The notes beneath the pieces are model-generated. The model did no database searches. It was not told where the DNA came from and saw only the letters and a program-made list of their open reading frames with translations. This document shows positions 1-9,446 of a stretch of 64,000 nt of DNA, piece after piece; the first letter of the stretch is position 1; every line of letters begins with the position of its first letter. Position numbers and translations under genes: made by a program. This DNA is from Nitratiruptor sp. YY09-18 (GTDB lineage: Bacteria; Campylobacterota; Campylobacteria; Campylobacterales; Nitratiruptoraceae). Where the stretch lies: positions 806,001 to 870,000 of the forward strand of contig NZ_AP023065.1 of the NCBI RefSeq assembly GCF_016593235.1. Reading direction: 5' to 3'.

Positions 1-572
1 ATAAGATCCATAAGATCATTTTCACTTGCTTCTACACAAAGTGTTTTGCGCACTCTTCTTTCCAAAGACTCTGGATAGAACATTTCAAGAGCTTGTAATA
101 CCATAGGATGGGCCATTTGTGGAAAGCCAGGGACGAAAAAGAAGCGATCTTGGAGGTAAAATCCTGGTACATTATTGATAGGATTATCAAGAAGCTTTGC
201 TCCTTTTGGAAGCATAGCCATATTGATACGGTGTGGATATGCTGCTTCTGCGAACTGTTCAACAATACGCCTCTTTGCTTCTTCATGGAGTACTAGTTTA
301 CCATCGCCAAAGACTTGCGCAGCCACTTTACGTGTATAGTCATCTGGAGTGGCTCCAATGCCACCAAAACTAAACATCACACTGTGAGGATCATCTTTTA
401 TGAGGGTGAAAGTACGAACCATGAGCTCTGGATCATCTTCGATGATAAAAGAACCCTTGAGGCGAAAGCCTCGCTTAAGCAACTCGTCGCGCAAGAAAGC
501 AAAGTGCTTATCTTCGCGACGACCACCGAGAATCTCTGAGCCTATAATGACAGCATAGAAGTTAGGAAGCAT
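1..572 (-). CDS. MoaB/CinA-type molybdopterin-binding-domain protein, partial (C-terminus outside window)
   Basis: The reading frame opens at an ATG on the complement at 572 ([17 protein letters not shown]) and stays open to the window edge, giving about 190 residues. It carries the phosphate/pterin-binding signature of the MoaB/MogA fold, GGIGATPDD, near residues 70-78, and a family-like segment [15 protein letters not shown] later. This fits the N-terminal domain of competence/damage-inducible protein A (CinA). Whether the C-terminal deamidase half of CinA is present cannot be seen. The start overlaps the end of adk by 11 bases, so it is probably translated from the adk message. Exact function is unproven: proteins with this fold include pterin-metabolism enzymes and NMN-recycling CinA proteins. 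Confidence 0.8.
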   Translation of the reverse strand, partial: MLPNFYAVIIGSEILGGRREDKHFAFLRDELLKRGFRLKGSFIIEDDPELMVRTFTLIKDDPHSVMFSFGGIGATPDDYTRKVAAQVFGDGKLVLHEEAKRRIVEQFAEAAYPHRINMAMLPKGAKLLDNPINNVPGFYLQDRFFFVPGFPQMAHPMVLQALEMFYPESLERRVRKTLCVEASENDLMDL

Positions 573-1143
573 TTGCTTTTTGCAATATATACTCTTCTAG
601 TTCAGCAACGATCTCTTCGATAGTGCGCTCTCCGTCAATCTTTTTCAAAAGCCCTTTTTGCTCATAAAACTTTTCAATTTCTGGAAGTGGTTCGAGATAG
701 ACTTTCATACGGTTGTTAAATACCTCTACATTGTCATCTGCACCGCGTGCTCTCCCAAGCACTCTCTCTCGTGCAGTCTCTTCACTCACAACAATCTCGA
801 TAACGCTTTCAAGTTTGATATCTTGAGAGTTTTGCAGCATCTCATCGAGAGCCTTCATCTGCTCTACGCTGCGAGGAAAACCATCGATGATGATGATATC
901 TTTGTCGCTATTTAAAATCGCATTCTTGATTGTATCCATGACGATCTCAAGTGGTACAAGTTTGCCATTGTCGATATAGCTTGCAATTGTGGCACCAAGT
1001 GGTGATCCACTTGCAACTTCGGCTCTTAAAAGTTCTCCAGTAGAGTAGTGGACAATCTTATCGCTATTACGTTTTGCTACAAGTTCCGCATCAGTAGTTT
1101 TCCCACTCCCTGGAGCTCCGATTATCAAAAACAGTTTTTTCAT
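562..1143 (-). CDS. adk: adenylate kinase
   Basis: Adenylate kinase converts ATP + AMP to 2 ADP in the cytosol. The Walker A motif GAPGSGKTT lies at residues 9-17, the AMP-binding DGFPRS motif at about 87-92 and the LID-type arginine segment [12 protein letters not shown] near 130-142. At 193 residues this is the short form lacking a zinc-binding LID insertion, usual for this phylum. A good Shine-Dalgarno (AAAGGAG) precedes the ATG. The start shares 4 bases (ATGA) with the upstream FeoA-domain gene and the end overlaps the CinA-like gene, so aspS, the FeoA gene, adk and cinA-like form one minus-strand operon. Confidence 0.97.
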   Translation of the reverse strand: MKKLFLIIGAPGSGKTTDAELVAKRNSDKIVHYSTGELLRAEVASGSPLGATIASYIDNGKLVPLEIVMDTIKNAILNSDKDIIIIDGFPRSVEQMKALDEMLQNSQDIKLESVIEIVVSEETARERVLGRARGADDNVEVFNNRMKVYLEPLPEIEKFYEQKGLLKKIDGERTIEEIVAELEEYILQKANAS

Positions 1144-1376
1144 CTATTCTCCTTTACTTCTTTCACTTCGATTTTTTTTGTCTGACCTCTACAAAGCCCA
1201 ATTCTAGCACCATTAACTTCTACTTGAATCGGACCAAAGAAGCCTTTTTGGAGTACTTTGACGATATCACCTCGTCTAAGCCCCATAGCCTCTAGTTTAC
1301 ATTTGTATTCATCGCATTCGCCCTCAATTGCAATTATCTTATACTCTTTGCCAGGTTGCGCCTCAGAGAGTTTCAT
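1140..1376 (-). CDS. stand-alone FeoA-domain (SH3-like) protein
   Basis: A 78-residue protein that is a single FeoA domain, recognisable by the central [20 protein letters not shown] segment (about residues 30-49) and a C-terminal strand pattern [11 protein letters not shown]. FeoA proteins are small cytosolic SH3-like partners of the ferrous iron transporter FeoB. Here the gene has no FeoB beside it: it overlaps aspS by 14 bases and adk by 4, and a second feoA sits with feoB at 33804-36118. In what I recall of Campylobacter, adk and aspS are direct neighbours, so this looks like an insertion into a conserved pair. Role unknown: an accessory FeoB partner or an unrelated adaptor are both possible. 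Confidence 0.85.
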   Translation of the reverse strand: MKLSEAQPGKEYKIIAIEGECDEYKCKLEAMGLRRGDIVKVLQKGFFGPIQVEVNGARIGLCRGQTKKIEVKEVKENR

Positions 1377-3132
1377 GTTTTTTAGGCTCTCTTATCCTAA
1401 TATGGAGTTCTTTGAGCTGTTCTAGATCTACCGGACTTGGTGCATTTGTAAGCAGACACTGCGCCTTTTGCGTTTTTGGAAATGCTATAACATCACGAAT
1501 GTTGTCACGTTTTGTAAGAAGCATCACAAGTCTGTCAAACCCTATAGCAAAACCACCATGAGGTGGAGCTCCATACTGGAGTGCATCAAGCAAAAATCCA
1601 AACTTCTCGCGAGCCTCTTCATCACTGATGCCGAGGATTTCAAAGATCTTTTTCTGGATTTGTGGTTTATGGATCCTGATACTTCCTCCACCAAGCTCTA
1701 CACCATTGAGTACTATATCATACGCTTGGCTTGTCATCGCTTCGATATCTTCAGTATCTATATTTTTTGGCATGGTAAATGGGTGGTGGAGTGCTTTGAT
1801 TTTTACTTCTCCCTCTTCAATCTCAAACATTGGAAAATCAACTACCCAGACAAATTCAAACTTTTCAGGATCTATAAGACCTAGTTTTTTAGCTACTTTG
1901 TTGCGTAGTCTTCCCATATAGTCTAAAACTGTTTTCTTAGCCCCGGCACCAAAGAATATGAGATCGCCAGCTTTGACACCACATCTCTCAATAAGTGCGT
2001 TTTTTTCTTCATCACTCAAAAACTTCACGATAGGTCCTTGGAGCTCTCCATCCTCTTTGACTTTGACCCATGCAAGACCTTTGGCTCCAAACTTTGCCAC
2101 ATAGTCAGTAAGCTCGTCGATATCTTTGCGCGAGAGTGCATCTGCTCCATCTGGGACAGGAAGGGCTTTGATGCGGTTGAGTTTTTTAAACTGCGCGATA
2201 TCACGGAATACTTTGAGCTCAGTATTGTCAAATATATCGATCACATCTACGAGCTTGAGGTCGAAGCGAAGATCTGGCTTATCGCTGCCATAGTTCTCCA
2301 TCGCCTCTTTGTATGGCATACGGCGAAATGGAGTCTGTACTTCTATGCCACTTGCGCTAAATATCGCTTTGATGAGACCCTCAGCAATTGCTATCACCTC
2401 ATCTTCAGTACAAAAGCTCATCTCTACATCTATTTGGGTAAACTCTGGCTGTCTGTCAGCGCGCAAGTCCTCATCTCTAAAACACTTTGCTATCTGGAAA
2501 TAGCGATCAAAGCCAGCTACCATCAAGAGCTGCTTAAAAAGCTGCGGAGATTGTGGGAGTGCATAAAACTCTCCTGGATAGAGGCGGCTTGGCACAAGGT
2601 AGTCTCTTGCACCTTCAGGGGTAGATTTTGTAAGTATTGGAGTCTCAACTTCCAAAAATCCATGTGCATCTAGATAGTTGCGCGCTGCAATTGCTACTTT
2701 GCTTCTAAGCTGAAAAGTCTCAAATGCATCTTTTGTGCGAAGGTCAAGGTAGCGATATTTAAGGCGTATCTCTTCGTTGACGCTCGTATCACCTATCAAA
2801 AATGGAAGAGGAGCTGATTCATTTTCGATTGTCAGCTCATCGACAACTACTTCGATTTTGCCTGTTTTGAGTTTCGGGTTTTCTAATCCCTCCCCACGAA
2901 GGCGCACTTTTCCTTTTGCAACAAGAACATACTCATCTCTCACACGCGTTGCTATCTCGTGGGCCTCTTTTGAGTCAGCCGGATCACATACTAGCTGCAC
3001 AACGCCGCTTTTGTCACGTAGATCGATAAATATAACGCCACCATGGTCGCGATAGCTGTTTGCCCATCCACAAAGAACAACCTCTTTGCCTACATCTTTT
3101 TCACTTAAATTGGCACAGTAATCTGTTCGCAA
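1363..3132 (-). CDS. aspS: aspartyl-tRNA synthetase, probably non-discriminating (Asp/Asn)
   Basis: Class II bacterial AspRS of 589 residues. The N-terminal anticodon-binding OB fold includes [16 protein letters not shown] (about 28-43); motif 2 is [20 protein letters not shown] and motif 3 lies at [13 protein letters not shown] near the C-terminus, with the usual GAD insertion between. The histidine in RDHGG (residue 30) corresponds to the position that is His in the non-discriminating enzyme of Pseudomonas aeruginosa and Leu in the discriminating enzyme of Escherichia coli, so I infer that it also charges tRNA-Asn, to be amidated by GatCAB. The start is TTG at 3132, preceded by AAGGACAAGG; the only in-frame alternatives would cut into the conserved N-terminus. 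Confidence 0.96.
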   Translation of the reverse strand: MRTDYCANLSEKDVGKEVVLCGWANSYRDHGGVIFIDLRDKSGVVQLVCDPADSKEAHEIATRVRDEYVLVAKGKVRLRGEGLENPKLKTGKIEVVVDELTIENESAPLPFLIGDTSVNEEIRLKYRYLDLRTKDAFETFQLRSKVAIAARNYLDAHGFLEVETPILTKSTPEGARDYLVPSRLYPGEFYALPQSPQLFKQLLMVAGFDRYFQIAKCFRDEDLRADRQPEFTQIDVEMSFCTEDEVIAIAEGLIKAIFSASGIEVQTPFRRMPYKEAMENYGSDKPDLRFDLKLVDVIDIFDNTELKVFRDIAQFKKLNRIKALPVPDGADALSRKDIDELTDYVAKFGAKGLAWVKVKEDGELQGPIVKFLSDEEKNALIERCGVKAGDLIFFGAGAKKTVLDYMGRLRNKVAKKLGLIDPEKFEFVWVVDFPMFEIEEGEVKIKALHHPFTMPKNIDTEDIEAMTSQAYDIVLNGVELGGGSIRIHKPQIQKKIFEILGISDEEAREKFGFLLDALQYGAPPHGGFAIGFDRLVMLLTKRDNIRDVIAFPKTQKAQCLLTNAPSPVDLEQLKELHIRIREPKKHETL

Positions 3133-3158
3133 ACCCTTGTCCTTTTATTTTTTGGCAA

Positions 3159-3164
3159 ATTATA
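3159..3164 (-). promoter_or_regulatory. -10 box of the aspS operon
   Basis: The minus strand reads TATAAT here, followed by TTGCCAAAAAATAAAAGG and, 26 bases after the box, the TTG start of aspS. It is divergent from the nadK promoter; the two -10 boxes are less than 30 bases apart. No clear -35 element is visible, as is usual for sigma70 promoters of this phylum. Confidence 0.6.
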
Positions 3165-3190
3165 CAAAAACAAAACTTTAGAGATTTTGA

Positions 3191-3196
3191 TAAAAT
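3191..3196 (+). promoter_or_regulatory. -10 box of the nadK-mrdA run
   Basis: TAAAAT lies 17 bases before the nadK ATG, followed by an A-rich stretch ending in AAAAAGG, which doubles as the Shine-Dalgarno. This implies a leader of only about ten bases. Confidence 0.5.
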
Positions 3197-3213
3197 ATTA
3201 AAAAAGGCAAAGG

Positions 3214-4062
3214 ATGGCATTGGATATCAAGTGTGCTGGAATAGTAATAAAACCTGGCGGCTCAAAACTCAAAGATGTTTACAAAAAGGTTAAAAAAGCA
3301 TTCGAAAAAGAGGGCATCAAGACTCTCATAGACCGCTCCAGTGCAGAGATTATCGGTGAAAAAGAGGGTGAGAGTTTTGATGAGATGTGCAAAAAGTGCG
3401 ATATATTAGTCTCTCTTGGAGGTGATGGAACACTAATTAGTGTCACACGCCGCAGTTATGAGTACCATAAGCCAGTGCTCGGAATCAATCTTGGGACTTT
3501 GGGATTTTTGACAGATATACAGCCAGATAGTATCGAGGAGTTTGTCAAAAAGCTCAAAAAAGGGGAATATCGTATCGACACGCGTATGATGATAGAGGTA
3601 TCGATCTTGGGGAAAAAAGAGAAGATTGTCTCCTTTAATGATGTGGTAATTACACGTCCAGCCGTATCTAAAATGATACATATCGATACTTTTATAGAAG
3701 ATAGTCTCCTCAATAGCTACTATGGTGATGGACTCATTATCTCAACACCAACAGGATCGACTGCGTATAACCTCTCTGCTGGAGGGCCTGTTGTCTATCC
3801 ATTTAGCGATGATTTTATACTCACACCTATCTGCCCCCACTCACTGACACAAAGGCCTCTTGTTTTACCCGCAGATTTTGATATCAAAGTCACTACAAAG
3901 AGTAAATCTGCCCTCATTATCATAGATGGACAGGATATGTATGAGTTTACGCCAAATGATATTGTCACAGTCAAAAAGGCTGCAGTAGGCGCAAAACTCA
4001 TACATCGCAAAGAGCGCAACTATTTTGATGTTTTACGCGAAAAACTCAATTGGGGTAAGTAG
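3214..4062 (+). CDS. nadK: NAD kinase
   Basis: Phosphorylates NAD to NADP using ATP or polyphosphate in the cytosol. The defining GGDGT motif is at residues 69-73, with Asp71 the catalytic base; the NAD-binding TPTGSTAYNLSAGG segment lies near residues 177-190. The length of 282 residues is normal for bacterial NadK. It is the first gene of a long plus-strand run; recN starts immediately after its stop codon, so translation of the two is likely coupled. Confidence 0.96.
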   Translation: MALDIKCAGIVIKPGGSKLKDVYKKVKKAFEKEGIKTLIDRSSAEIIGEKEGESFDEMCKKCDILVSLGGDGTLISVTRRSYEYHKPVLGINLGTLGFLTDIQPDSIEEFVKKLKKGEYRIDTRMMIEVSILGKKEKIVSFNDVVITRPAVSKMIHIDTFIEDSLLNSYYGDGLIISTPTGSTAYNLSAGGPVVYPFSDDFILTPICPHSLTQRPLVLPADFDIKVTTKSKSALIIIDGQDMYEFTPNDIVTVKKAAVGAKLIHRKERNYFDVLREKLNWGK

Positions 4063-5586
4063 TTGATAGAGCGGTTTTTCCTCAAAGAGCACTTCAATTT
4101 TGATAAGGTTGAGCTTGAATTTGAAAGAGGTCTTGTGGTCTTTACAGGACCAAGTGGGGCTGGGAAGTCTCTCCTTCTTAGCTCTATATTGGCTCTTTTT
4201 GGCTACAAAAATGTAGAAGCCAAAGTGAGCGAAGCTCTCATCAATATAGATATCCCTTTGGAAGAGTATGGACTCGAACCTGATGAGGATATAGTAATAA
4301 GAGCTCTCAAAAAGGAGAAGGTGCGCTACTTTATCAATGATCAGAGTATTTCAAAAAAGAGTATCCAAAAGATCTTCTCTTCCTATGTCCATTACCTTAG
4401 CCAAAAAGATACATCCTTTTTTGCAAGTGAAAATATCCTTGCAATGCTTGATGAAACAATAGATGCTGAGGAGTTTCATACTCTCAAGTCCTCTTATACG
4501 AGAGTCTACCAAGAGTTTGGACAAAAACAAAGAGAACTCCAAGCGTTACGGCAAAAGCAGAACAATATCGAGGAGCAAAAAGAGTTTTTGCGCTTTGAAA
4601 TTGAAAAGATAAGCAGTATCGATCCAAAACCAGGGGAGTATGAGGAGCTATTGCAGATAAAAAAGGATCTCTCAAAAAAAGAGAAGATTGCACAGCTTCT
4701 CCAGCAAGCAGAGCAGATATTTGAGCATGAAGGAAGTGTAGATGAACTATTGGGATTATTAGAAAAAGATAGCGGGTTTTTTACTGCAGCGATGGATGAG
4801 TTGCGCGATATTATTTATAGCGAGAGCGCAAGATTGCAAGAGCTTGAGGATATCGATATTGAGCAGACGCTCAATCGCATAGAGCAGCTGTCTGGACTTA
4901 TCCGTAAATACGGCTCTATTGAGGAAGCGCTACTTAAGTTGCAAGAGAAAAAAGATGAATTGGCTACAATAGAAAATATAGAGTATGAACTTTTGCATTT
5001 AGAAAAAGAGATAGAGCAGTTGCAAGAGAAAACTTTGCAATTAGCTAGAGAACTAAGCTCATGGCGCCAATGTGAGGCGCAAAAGGTTTTGCAAAAGATT
5101 AATGCTTATGCAAAATCACTCAAACTCCCACAAGTGCAGCTAGAGTTTGAAAGAGGTGCGCTAGGGAGTAGCGGCTTTGACAGAGCAGTCGTGCGTTTAG
5201 CTGGAGTAGAGTTCGATAAGATCAGCTCTGGAGAATATAATAGACTTCGCCTTGGATTTATGGCTGCAATGCAAAGCCATAAAGGATATAGGGGTGTCTT
5301 AATTCTTGATGAGATAGATGCCAATATAAGCGGTGAAGAGTCTATGGCAGTCGCTCGCATTCTCAAAGAGCTTGCCAAAGAGTTTCAGATATTTGCTATC
5401 AGTCACCAAGCACAGCTTGCAAGTGTGGCTGATCAGCACTTTTTGGTGCGCAAAGCTCCTGAGGCGAGTGTCATCCCGCTTGAGGGAGAAAAGCGTATCA
5501 AAGAGATAGCGCGTATTATAAGTGGCGAAAAGATTACAAACGAAGCGATAGAGTTTGCCAAAAAGATGCTAAAGGAGTCTGGTTGA
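4063..5586 (+). CDS. recN: DNA repair ATPase RecN
   Basis: SMC-like ATPase acting in recombinational repair of double-strand breaks. The Walker A motif GPSGAGKS is at residues 29-36, a long heptad-rich coiled coil covers roughly 145-345, and the C-terminal head has a signature-like SSGEYNRLRLG and the Walker B LILDEIDANISG, followed by the conserved ISHQAQLASVADQHF. At 507 residues it is shorter than the ~550 of E. coli because the coiled coil is trimmed, which is typical of this phylum. The start is a TTG directly after the nadK TAG. Its last codon overlaps the tatD start (TTGA). Confidence 0.93.
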   Translation: MIERFFLKEHFNFDKVELEFERGLVVFTGPSGAGKSLLLSSILALFGYKNVEAKVSEALINIDIPLEEYGLEPDEDIVIRALKKEKVRYFINDQSISKKSIQKIFSSYVHYLSQKDTSFFASENILAMLDETIDAEEFHTLKSSYTRVYQEFGQKQRELQALRQKQNNIEEQKEFLRFEIEKISSIDPKPGEYEELLQIKKDLSKKEKIAQLLQQAEQIFEHEGSVDELLGLLEKDSGFFTAAMDELRDIIYSESARLQELEDIDIEQTLNRIEQLSGLIRKYGSIEEALLKLQEKKDELATIENIEYELLHLEKEIEQLQEKTLQLARELSSWRQCEAQKVLQKINAYAKSLKLPQVQLEFERGALGSSGFDRAVVRLAGVEFDKISSGEYNRLRLGFMAAMQSHKGYRGVLILDEIDANISGEESMAVARILKELAKEFQIFAISHQAQLASVADQHFLVRKAPEASVIPLEGEKRIKEIARIISGEKITNEAIEFAKKMLKESG

Positions 5587-6353
5587 TTATAGATACACAT
5601 ACGCATCTTGATCATGCACAGTTTTATGATGATGTGGATGCAGTAATAGCAAAAGCCAAAGAAGCAGGAGTAGGATATTTTGTTATTCCCGGAGCCGATC
5701 CCAAAGATCTTGAGCGGGCAGTGGAGCTCAGCAAAAAGCATGATGGGGTCTACTTTGGTGTAGGAGTGCATCCATACGATATAGATAGCTACGATAGATC
5801 TTATCTTGAAAGATTTATCGAACATCCCAAATGCGTTGCAGTAGGTGAATGTGGACTTGACTACTATAGGCTTCCAGATGATGAGAATGAAAAGAGTGAA
5901 GTAAAGAAGAGACAAAAAGAGGTCTTTGTAGATCAGATTGAGCTTGCCAAAAAGTATGATAAACCTCTCATTGTGCATATTCGCGAGGCGAGTCAAGATG
6001 CCTATGAGATATTAGAAAAACATGCTAGCAAGAGGGGAGGAGTACTCCACTGTTACAATGCCAGTCCACTGCTTTTAAACTTACAGGATAGATTTTATTA
6101 TGGCATTGGAGGGGTGCTCACATTTAAAAATGCAAAAAAACTTAAAGAGATAGTGCCACAGATTCCATTGAATAGAATAGTACTTGAAACTGATGCTCCA
6201 TATCTTACTCCAGAGCCATATCGTGGGAAGCGCAATGAACCTGCTTATACGATCTATGTGGCAAAAAAGCTGGCACAGATTTTAGATATTGACGAAGAAA
6301 CCATAGAGAATCAAACTACTCAAAATGCTAAAGAACTTTTTAGCTTTGTTTAA
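5583..6353 (+). CDS. tatD: TatD family metal-dependent hydrolase/DNase
   Basis: A TIM-barrel metal hydrolase of 256 residues. Metal ligands are seen in DTHTHLDH (His6, His8), GECGLDYYR (Glu about 93), VHIRE, LHCYN and ETDAPYLTPEP, all in the order expected for TatD/YcfH proteins. Family members act as 3'-5' exonucleases in DNA repair or nucleic acid turnover; the precise substrate here is not known. The start is TTG overlapping the recN stop by 4 bases, so it is translationally coupled to a repair gene. Confidence 0.93.
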   Translation: MIIDTHTHLDHAQFYDDVDAVIAKAKEAGVGYFVIPGADPKDLERAVELSKKHDGVYFGVGVHPYDIDSYDRSYLERFIEHPKCVAVGECGLDYYRLPDDENEKSEVKKRQKEVFVDQIELAKKYDKPLIVHIREASQDAYEILEKHASKRGGVLHCYNASPLLLNLQDRFYYGIGGVLTFKNAKKLKEIVPQIPLNRIVLETDAPYLTPEPYRGKRNEPAYTIYVAKKLAQILDIDEETIENQTTQNAKELFSFV

Positions 6354-6355
6354 GG

Positions 6356-6361
6356 TAGAAT
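6356..6361 (+). promoter_or_regulatory. possible -10 box before mltD
   Basis: TAGAAT begins inside the stop region of tatD, 26 bases ahead of the mltD ATG. The leader contains a strong Shine-Dalgarno, AGAAGGAG. This may provide extra transcription to the envelope part of the run. Confidence 0.4.
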
Positions 6362-6387
6362 AAGATCAAATTAAGAGAAGGAGTTGA

Positions 6388-7605
6388 ATGAGACCGTTTT
6401 TACTCATAACGATTGTTCTGAGTACTATGCTATTTGCAGCATTTAATACCAAAAACCATTATGCTATTCAAAAACATATTGCCAAAAGTCTAGATATTCC
6501 ACAAAAATTTTTTCACACAAAAAAGTATTACAATTACAAAAAGAAGTTTTCTGTTTATAAAAGACTCCATGTTTTTGACCCAAAAGCTGTAGAGACATAT
6601 TTTATACCAAGCCTTGTGAAGATCATCAACGCATACAATGTGCCTGATGTCTTTTTGTATATGGCGATGGCAGAATCTCGTTTTGCAATTCATGCTAAGT
6701 CAAATAAAAGAGCAGTTGGTATCTGGCAGTTTATGGAACCAACTGCAAAAAAGTATGGCCTGCGTGTCGATAGATATGTGGATGAGAGGAAAGATCCATT
6801 TAAAGCCACCCGCGCAGCAATCCGCTACCTCAAAGATCTCCATAAGCAGTTTGGAAAGTGGTATCTTGCAGCACTCGCATACAATGCAGGTGATGGAGCT
6901 GTAAGACGCGCTATTAGAAAAGCTGGAACTACAGATCTCTTGACTCTCATTGATGAGAAGAAGAAGTATTTGCCAAAAGAGAGTCGTGAATATATCTATC
7001 GCATTGTGATGTATGCAATGATGGCAAATGATAAAGAGTATAGGCTCAATCAAGATCTTGCCTATATAATGACCAGAGGTGAAGACTATGACATTATGCC
7101 TGTAAAGGTGAGCGGAGGAGAGCCTCTGCGCCGTATCGCACAAGCAATAAAGCTGCGACCTACATATCTACGCAGCCTCAATCCTCATATAAAACGAGGT
7201 ATTACTCCGCCAGATACAAATAGATATAGTATCTATATCCCAATTGTGAAGTATAAAGAGTTCCAAAAGTACTATAAACCGCAACACATCTACAATGGTA
7301 TAGTAGCCTATAGAGTACAAAAAGGTGATACGCTCTATACAATAGCTAGAAAATATGGTGTGAGTCTTCAGACTCTCAAAAGCTATAACCATCTCTCCAG
7401 CTCTCTTTTGCACCCAGGACAAAGACTTTATATTCCACTCAAGAAACTAACGAAGATGAAGAGAAGGGTATATAGAGTGCAAAAAGGTGATACGCTCAGT
7501 ATGATTGCGAAAAAATTTGGCGTTGATCCTAAAAAACTTAAAGCTTGGAACGATAAAAAGAGTAGTAATTTAAAAATTGGAGAGAAGCTTGTGGTCATGC
7601 AATAA
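6388..7605 (+). CDS. mltD: membrane-bound lytic murein transglycosylase with two LysM domains (MltD type)
   Basis: Cleaves peptidoglycan between MurNAc and GlcNAc to leave 1,6-anhydroMurNAc ends. An N-terminal signal segment (about 1-18) leads into a goose-lysozyme-like SLT domain at about 80-210, with catalytic Glu96 in MAESRF, then GIWQFMEPTAKKYGL and the conserved AALAYNAGDGAV. Two C-terminal LysM repeats start at YRVQKGDTLYTIARKYGV (about 310) and YRVQKGDTLSMIAKKFGV (about 363) and bind glycan strands. No lipobox cysteine is present, so it is either secreted or anchored by an uncleaved signal. It is followed by rlpA, another glycan-strand enzyme family. Confidence 0.94.
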   Translation: MRPFLLITIVLSTMLFAAFNTKNHYAIQKHIAKSLDIPQKFFHTKKYYNYKKKFSVYKRLHVFDPKAVETYFIPSLVKIINAYNVPDVFLYMAMAESRFAIHAKSNKRAVGIWQFMEPTAKKYGLRVDRYVDERKDPFKATRAAIRYLKDLHKQFGKWYLAALAYNAGDGAVRRAIRKAGTTDLLTLIDEKKKYLPKESREYIYRIVMYAMMANDKEYRLNQDLAYIMTRGEDYDIMPVKVSGGEPLRRIAQAIKLRPTYLRSLNPHIKRGITPPDTNRYSIYIPIVKYKEFQKYYKPQHIYNGIVAYRVQKGDTLYTIARKYGVSLQTLKSYNHLSSSLLHPGQRLYIPLKKLTKMKRRVYRVQKGDTLSMIAKKFGVDPKKLKAWNDKKSSNLKIGEKLVVMQ

Positions 7606-8377
7606 AATAGCACTCTATCTCGTAATCGCATCTCTTTTTTGGGGCTGTTCAAGCAGACAGGAAGCCCCTTTCACCCCGCCTTCAGGCACTCCAAACTATG
7701 GAGAGGCAAAAAGTTCACCATCAATTCATCGCGCTACTATGCGCCCATACACAGTCAATGGAGTAGTCTACCATCCAACTGTTGTTGCAGTTGGTTCAAA
7801 GCAGCGTGGCATTGCTAGCTGGTATGGTCCAAATTTTCATGGTAAGAAAACGAGCAACGGTGAGATTTATGATATGTACAAACATACTGCTGCGCATAAG
7901 ACACTACCGATGAATACAATGGTAAAAGTGACAAATCTTCGCAATGGCAAGTCAACAATTGTACGTATCAATGATAGGGGACCGTTTGTAGCTAATCGTA
8001 TCATAGATCTTAGCTATAGTGCAGCAAAAGAACTAGGTGTAGTTGGAGCAGGTACCGCGCCTGTTGAATTGGAAGTTCTCGGATTTGATAAACATATAAA
8101 ACAGAAGGAAACAGTTGCAACAACTCCATCGACACAGTCTGTGGTTCTTAGCGATTTTGCAGTGCAGATAGGGTCATTTAGACGCTACCAGGGAGCGCAG
8201 ATTACAAAAAGGCGCAATGCTGTTGTAGATAATCGATACAGAGCCGTAATAAAGAAATTTATTGTTGATGGAGAGCCCCTTTATAGAGTCTGGCTTACAG
8301 GTTTTAGAAGTGAAGATGAAGCAAGAGACTTTATCGTTCAGGGACGCTATCCTGGTGCATTTATTGTAAGGAACTAA
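7589..8377 (+). CDS. rlpA: septal-ring/rare lipoprotein A, DPBB plus SPOR domains
   Basis: The protein opens with a lipoprotein signal ending in the lipobox LFWGC. It has a double-psi beta-barrel domain (GIASWYGPNFHGKKTSNGE through VRINDRGPFVANRIIDLSY) and a C-terminal SPOR domain (FAVQIGSFRRYQGA onward). In Pseudomonas RlpA is a lytic transglycosylase that acts on denuded glycan strands. I prefer the TTG at 7589, which has GGAGAG four bases upstream; an in-frame TTG at 7577 is possible but lacks a ribosome site. The gene overlaps the end of mltD by 17 bases, so the two murein enzymes are coupled. Confidence 0.92.
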   Translation: MWSCNKIALYLVIASLFWGCSSRQEAPFTPPSGTPNYGEAKSSPSIHRATMRPYTVNGVVYHPTVVAVGSKQRGIASWYGPNFHGKKTSNGEIYDMYKHTAAHKTLPMNTMVKVTNLRNGKSTIVRINDRGPFVANRIIDLSYSAAKELGVVGAGTAPVELEVLGFDKHIKQKETVATTPSTQSVVLSDFAVQIGSFRRYQGAQITKRRNAVVDNRYRAVIKKFIVDGEPLYRVWLTGFRSEDEARDFIVQGRYPGAFIVRN

Positions 8378-8378
8378 T

Positions 8379-8951
8379 ATGGTGCAGTTAGAGAGAAAGA
8401 CCAAAGAGACAGAGATTTATGTAGCTCTCGATATCCATGGCAATGGAAATTACAAGATCGATACAGGTATAGGATTTTTTGATCATATGCTTGAAGCTCT
8501 CACAAAACATGCGCGATTTGATGCAGAGATCGTGTGCAAGGGTGATCTGCATGTAGATTTTCACCACAGTGTTGAGGATGTGGGAATTGTACTCGGTGAA
8601 GCATTTGCAAAAGAGGTTTATCCTGTTAAGAATATGGAGCGTTTTGGAGAGAGTGTAGTAGTGATGGATGAGGCTGCTGTAAGTTGTGCACTCGATCTAT
8701 CTAATCGTCCCTACTTAGTGTATGAAATAGGGCTTGATGGAAAAATTGGGGAGTTTGATTGTGAGCTTTTTGAAGAGTTTTTCAAAGCCTTTGTCTTCAA
8801 TGCAAGAGTTACTTGTCACATCAATAGACTTCGTGGACACAACCGACACCACATTGCCGAAGCCTCTTTCAAAGCGCTTGCAGTCGCACTGCGTCGTGCA
8901 ATTGCCTACAACGATAGAGCCGGTTTACCAAGTACTAAAGGTGTTTTGTGA
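8379..8951 (+). CDS. hisB: imidazoleglycerol-phosphate dehydratase
   Basis: Catalyses the sixth step of histidine synthesis. Manganese-binding signatures are seen as GFFDHMLEALTKHA (about 32-45), DFHHSVEDVGI (about 63-73) and the C-terminal RHHIAEASFKALAVALRRA. The 190-residue length shows a monofunctional dehydratase without the phosphatase domain fused in enterobacteria. A Shine-Dalgarno (AAGGA) lies in the last codons of rlpA. It is the only histidine gene in the window, embedded among envelope genes; its stop overlaps the kdsC start. Confidence 0.96.
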   Translation: MVQLERKTKETEIYVALDIHGNGNYKIDTGIGFFDHMLEALTKHARFDAEIVCKGDLHVDFHHSVEDVGIVLGEAFAKEVYPVKNMERFGESVVVMDEAAVSCALDLSNRPYLVYEIGLDGKIGEFDCELFEEFFKAFVFNARVTCHINRLRGHNRHHIAEASFKALAVALRRAIAYNDRAGLPSTKGVL

Positions 8952-9445
8952 TTGAGCTGCTTGTCCTTGATGTGGATGGATGCATGAGTGATGGTTCTAT
9001 TATCTACACTGACCAAGGGCATGAGCTTAAAGCCTTCAATGTCAAGGACGGCTTTGCTATAGTGCAATGGCACAGACTTGGGAAAAGAAGTGCAATTATT
9101 ACAGGGAGAAAATCTCCCATAGTTGCACAAAGAGCAAAAGAGCTTGGTATTGATTATCTACGACAGAATGTTAAGAGAAAAGATGAAGCCCTTCAAGAGA
9201 TACTAAATGAACTTAGCTTAACTTGGAAAAATGTCGCTGCTATAGGGGACGATCTCAATGATTATCGACTCTTACAAAAAGTTGGTCTCTCTTTTGCGCC
9301 ACTTGATGCAATCGATATAATAAAGCAAAATGTTGATGTAATCCTCACCAAAAGTGGTGGGAGAGGTGCTGTGAGAGAGATGATTGAGATAATATTGCAA
9401 AGAGAAGATCTGCTTGATAAGTATCTCGATTTTTGGATGAAGTAA
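8948..9445 (+). CDS. kdsC: 3-deoxy-D-manno-octulosonate-8-phosphate phosphatase
   Basis: HAD-superfamily C0 phosphatase that dephosphorylates Kdo-8-phosphate in lipid A-core synthesis. The HAD motif I is LDVDGCMSDG with Asp8 and Asp10; motif II/III elements are ITGRKSPIV and the acidic AIGDDLNDYRLL. The 165-residue length without a cap domain matches KdsC tetramers. The start is GTG at 8948, overlapping the hisB stop. It is followed directly by lptC and lptA, which matches the kdsC-lptC-lptA order of many Gram-negatives. Confidence 0.93.
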   Translation: MIELLVLDVDGCMSDGSIIYTDQGHELKAFNVKDGFAIVQWHRLGKRSAIITGRKSPIVAQRAKELGIDYLRQNVKRKDEALQEILNELSLTWKNVAAIGDDLNDYRLLQKVGLSFAPLDAIDIIKQNVDVILTKSGGRGAVREMIEIILQREDLLDKYLDFWMK

Positions 9446-9446
9446 A

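Noticed and set aside
2038-2673. A 211-codon open frame on the plus strand within aspS
   Set aside because: Antisense shadow of a well-conserved synthetase, with no family resemblance.
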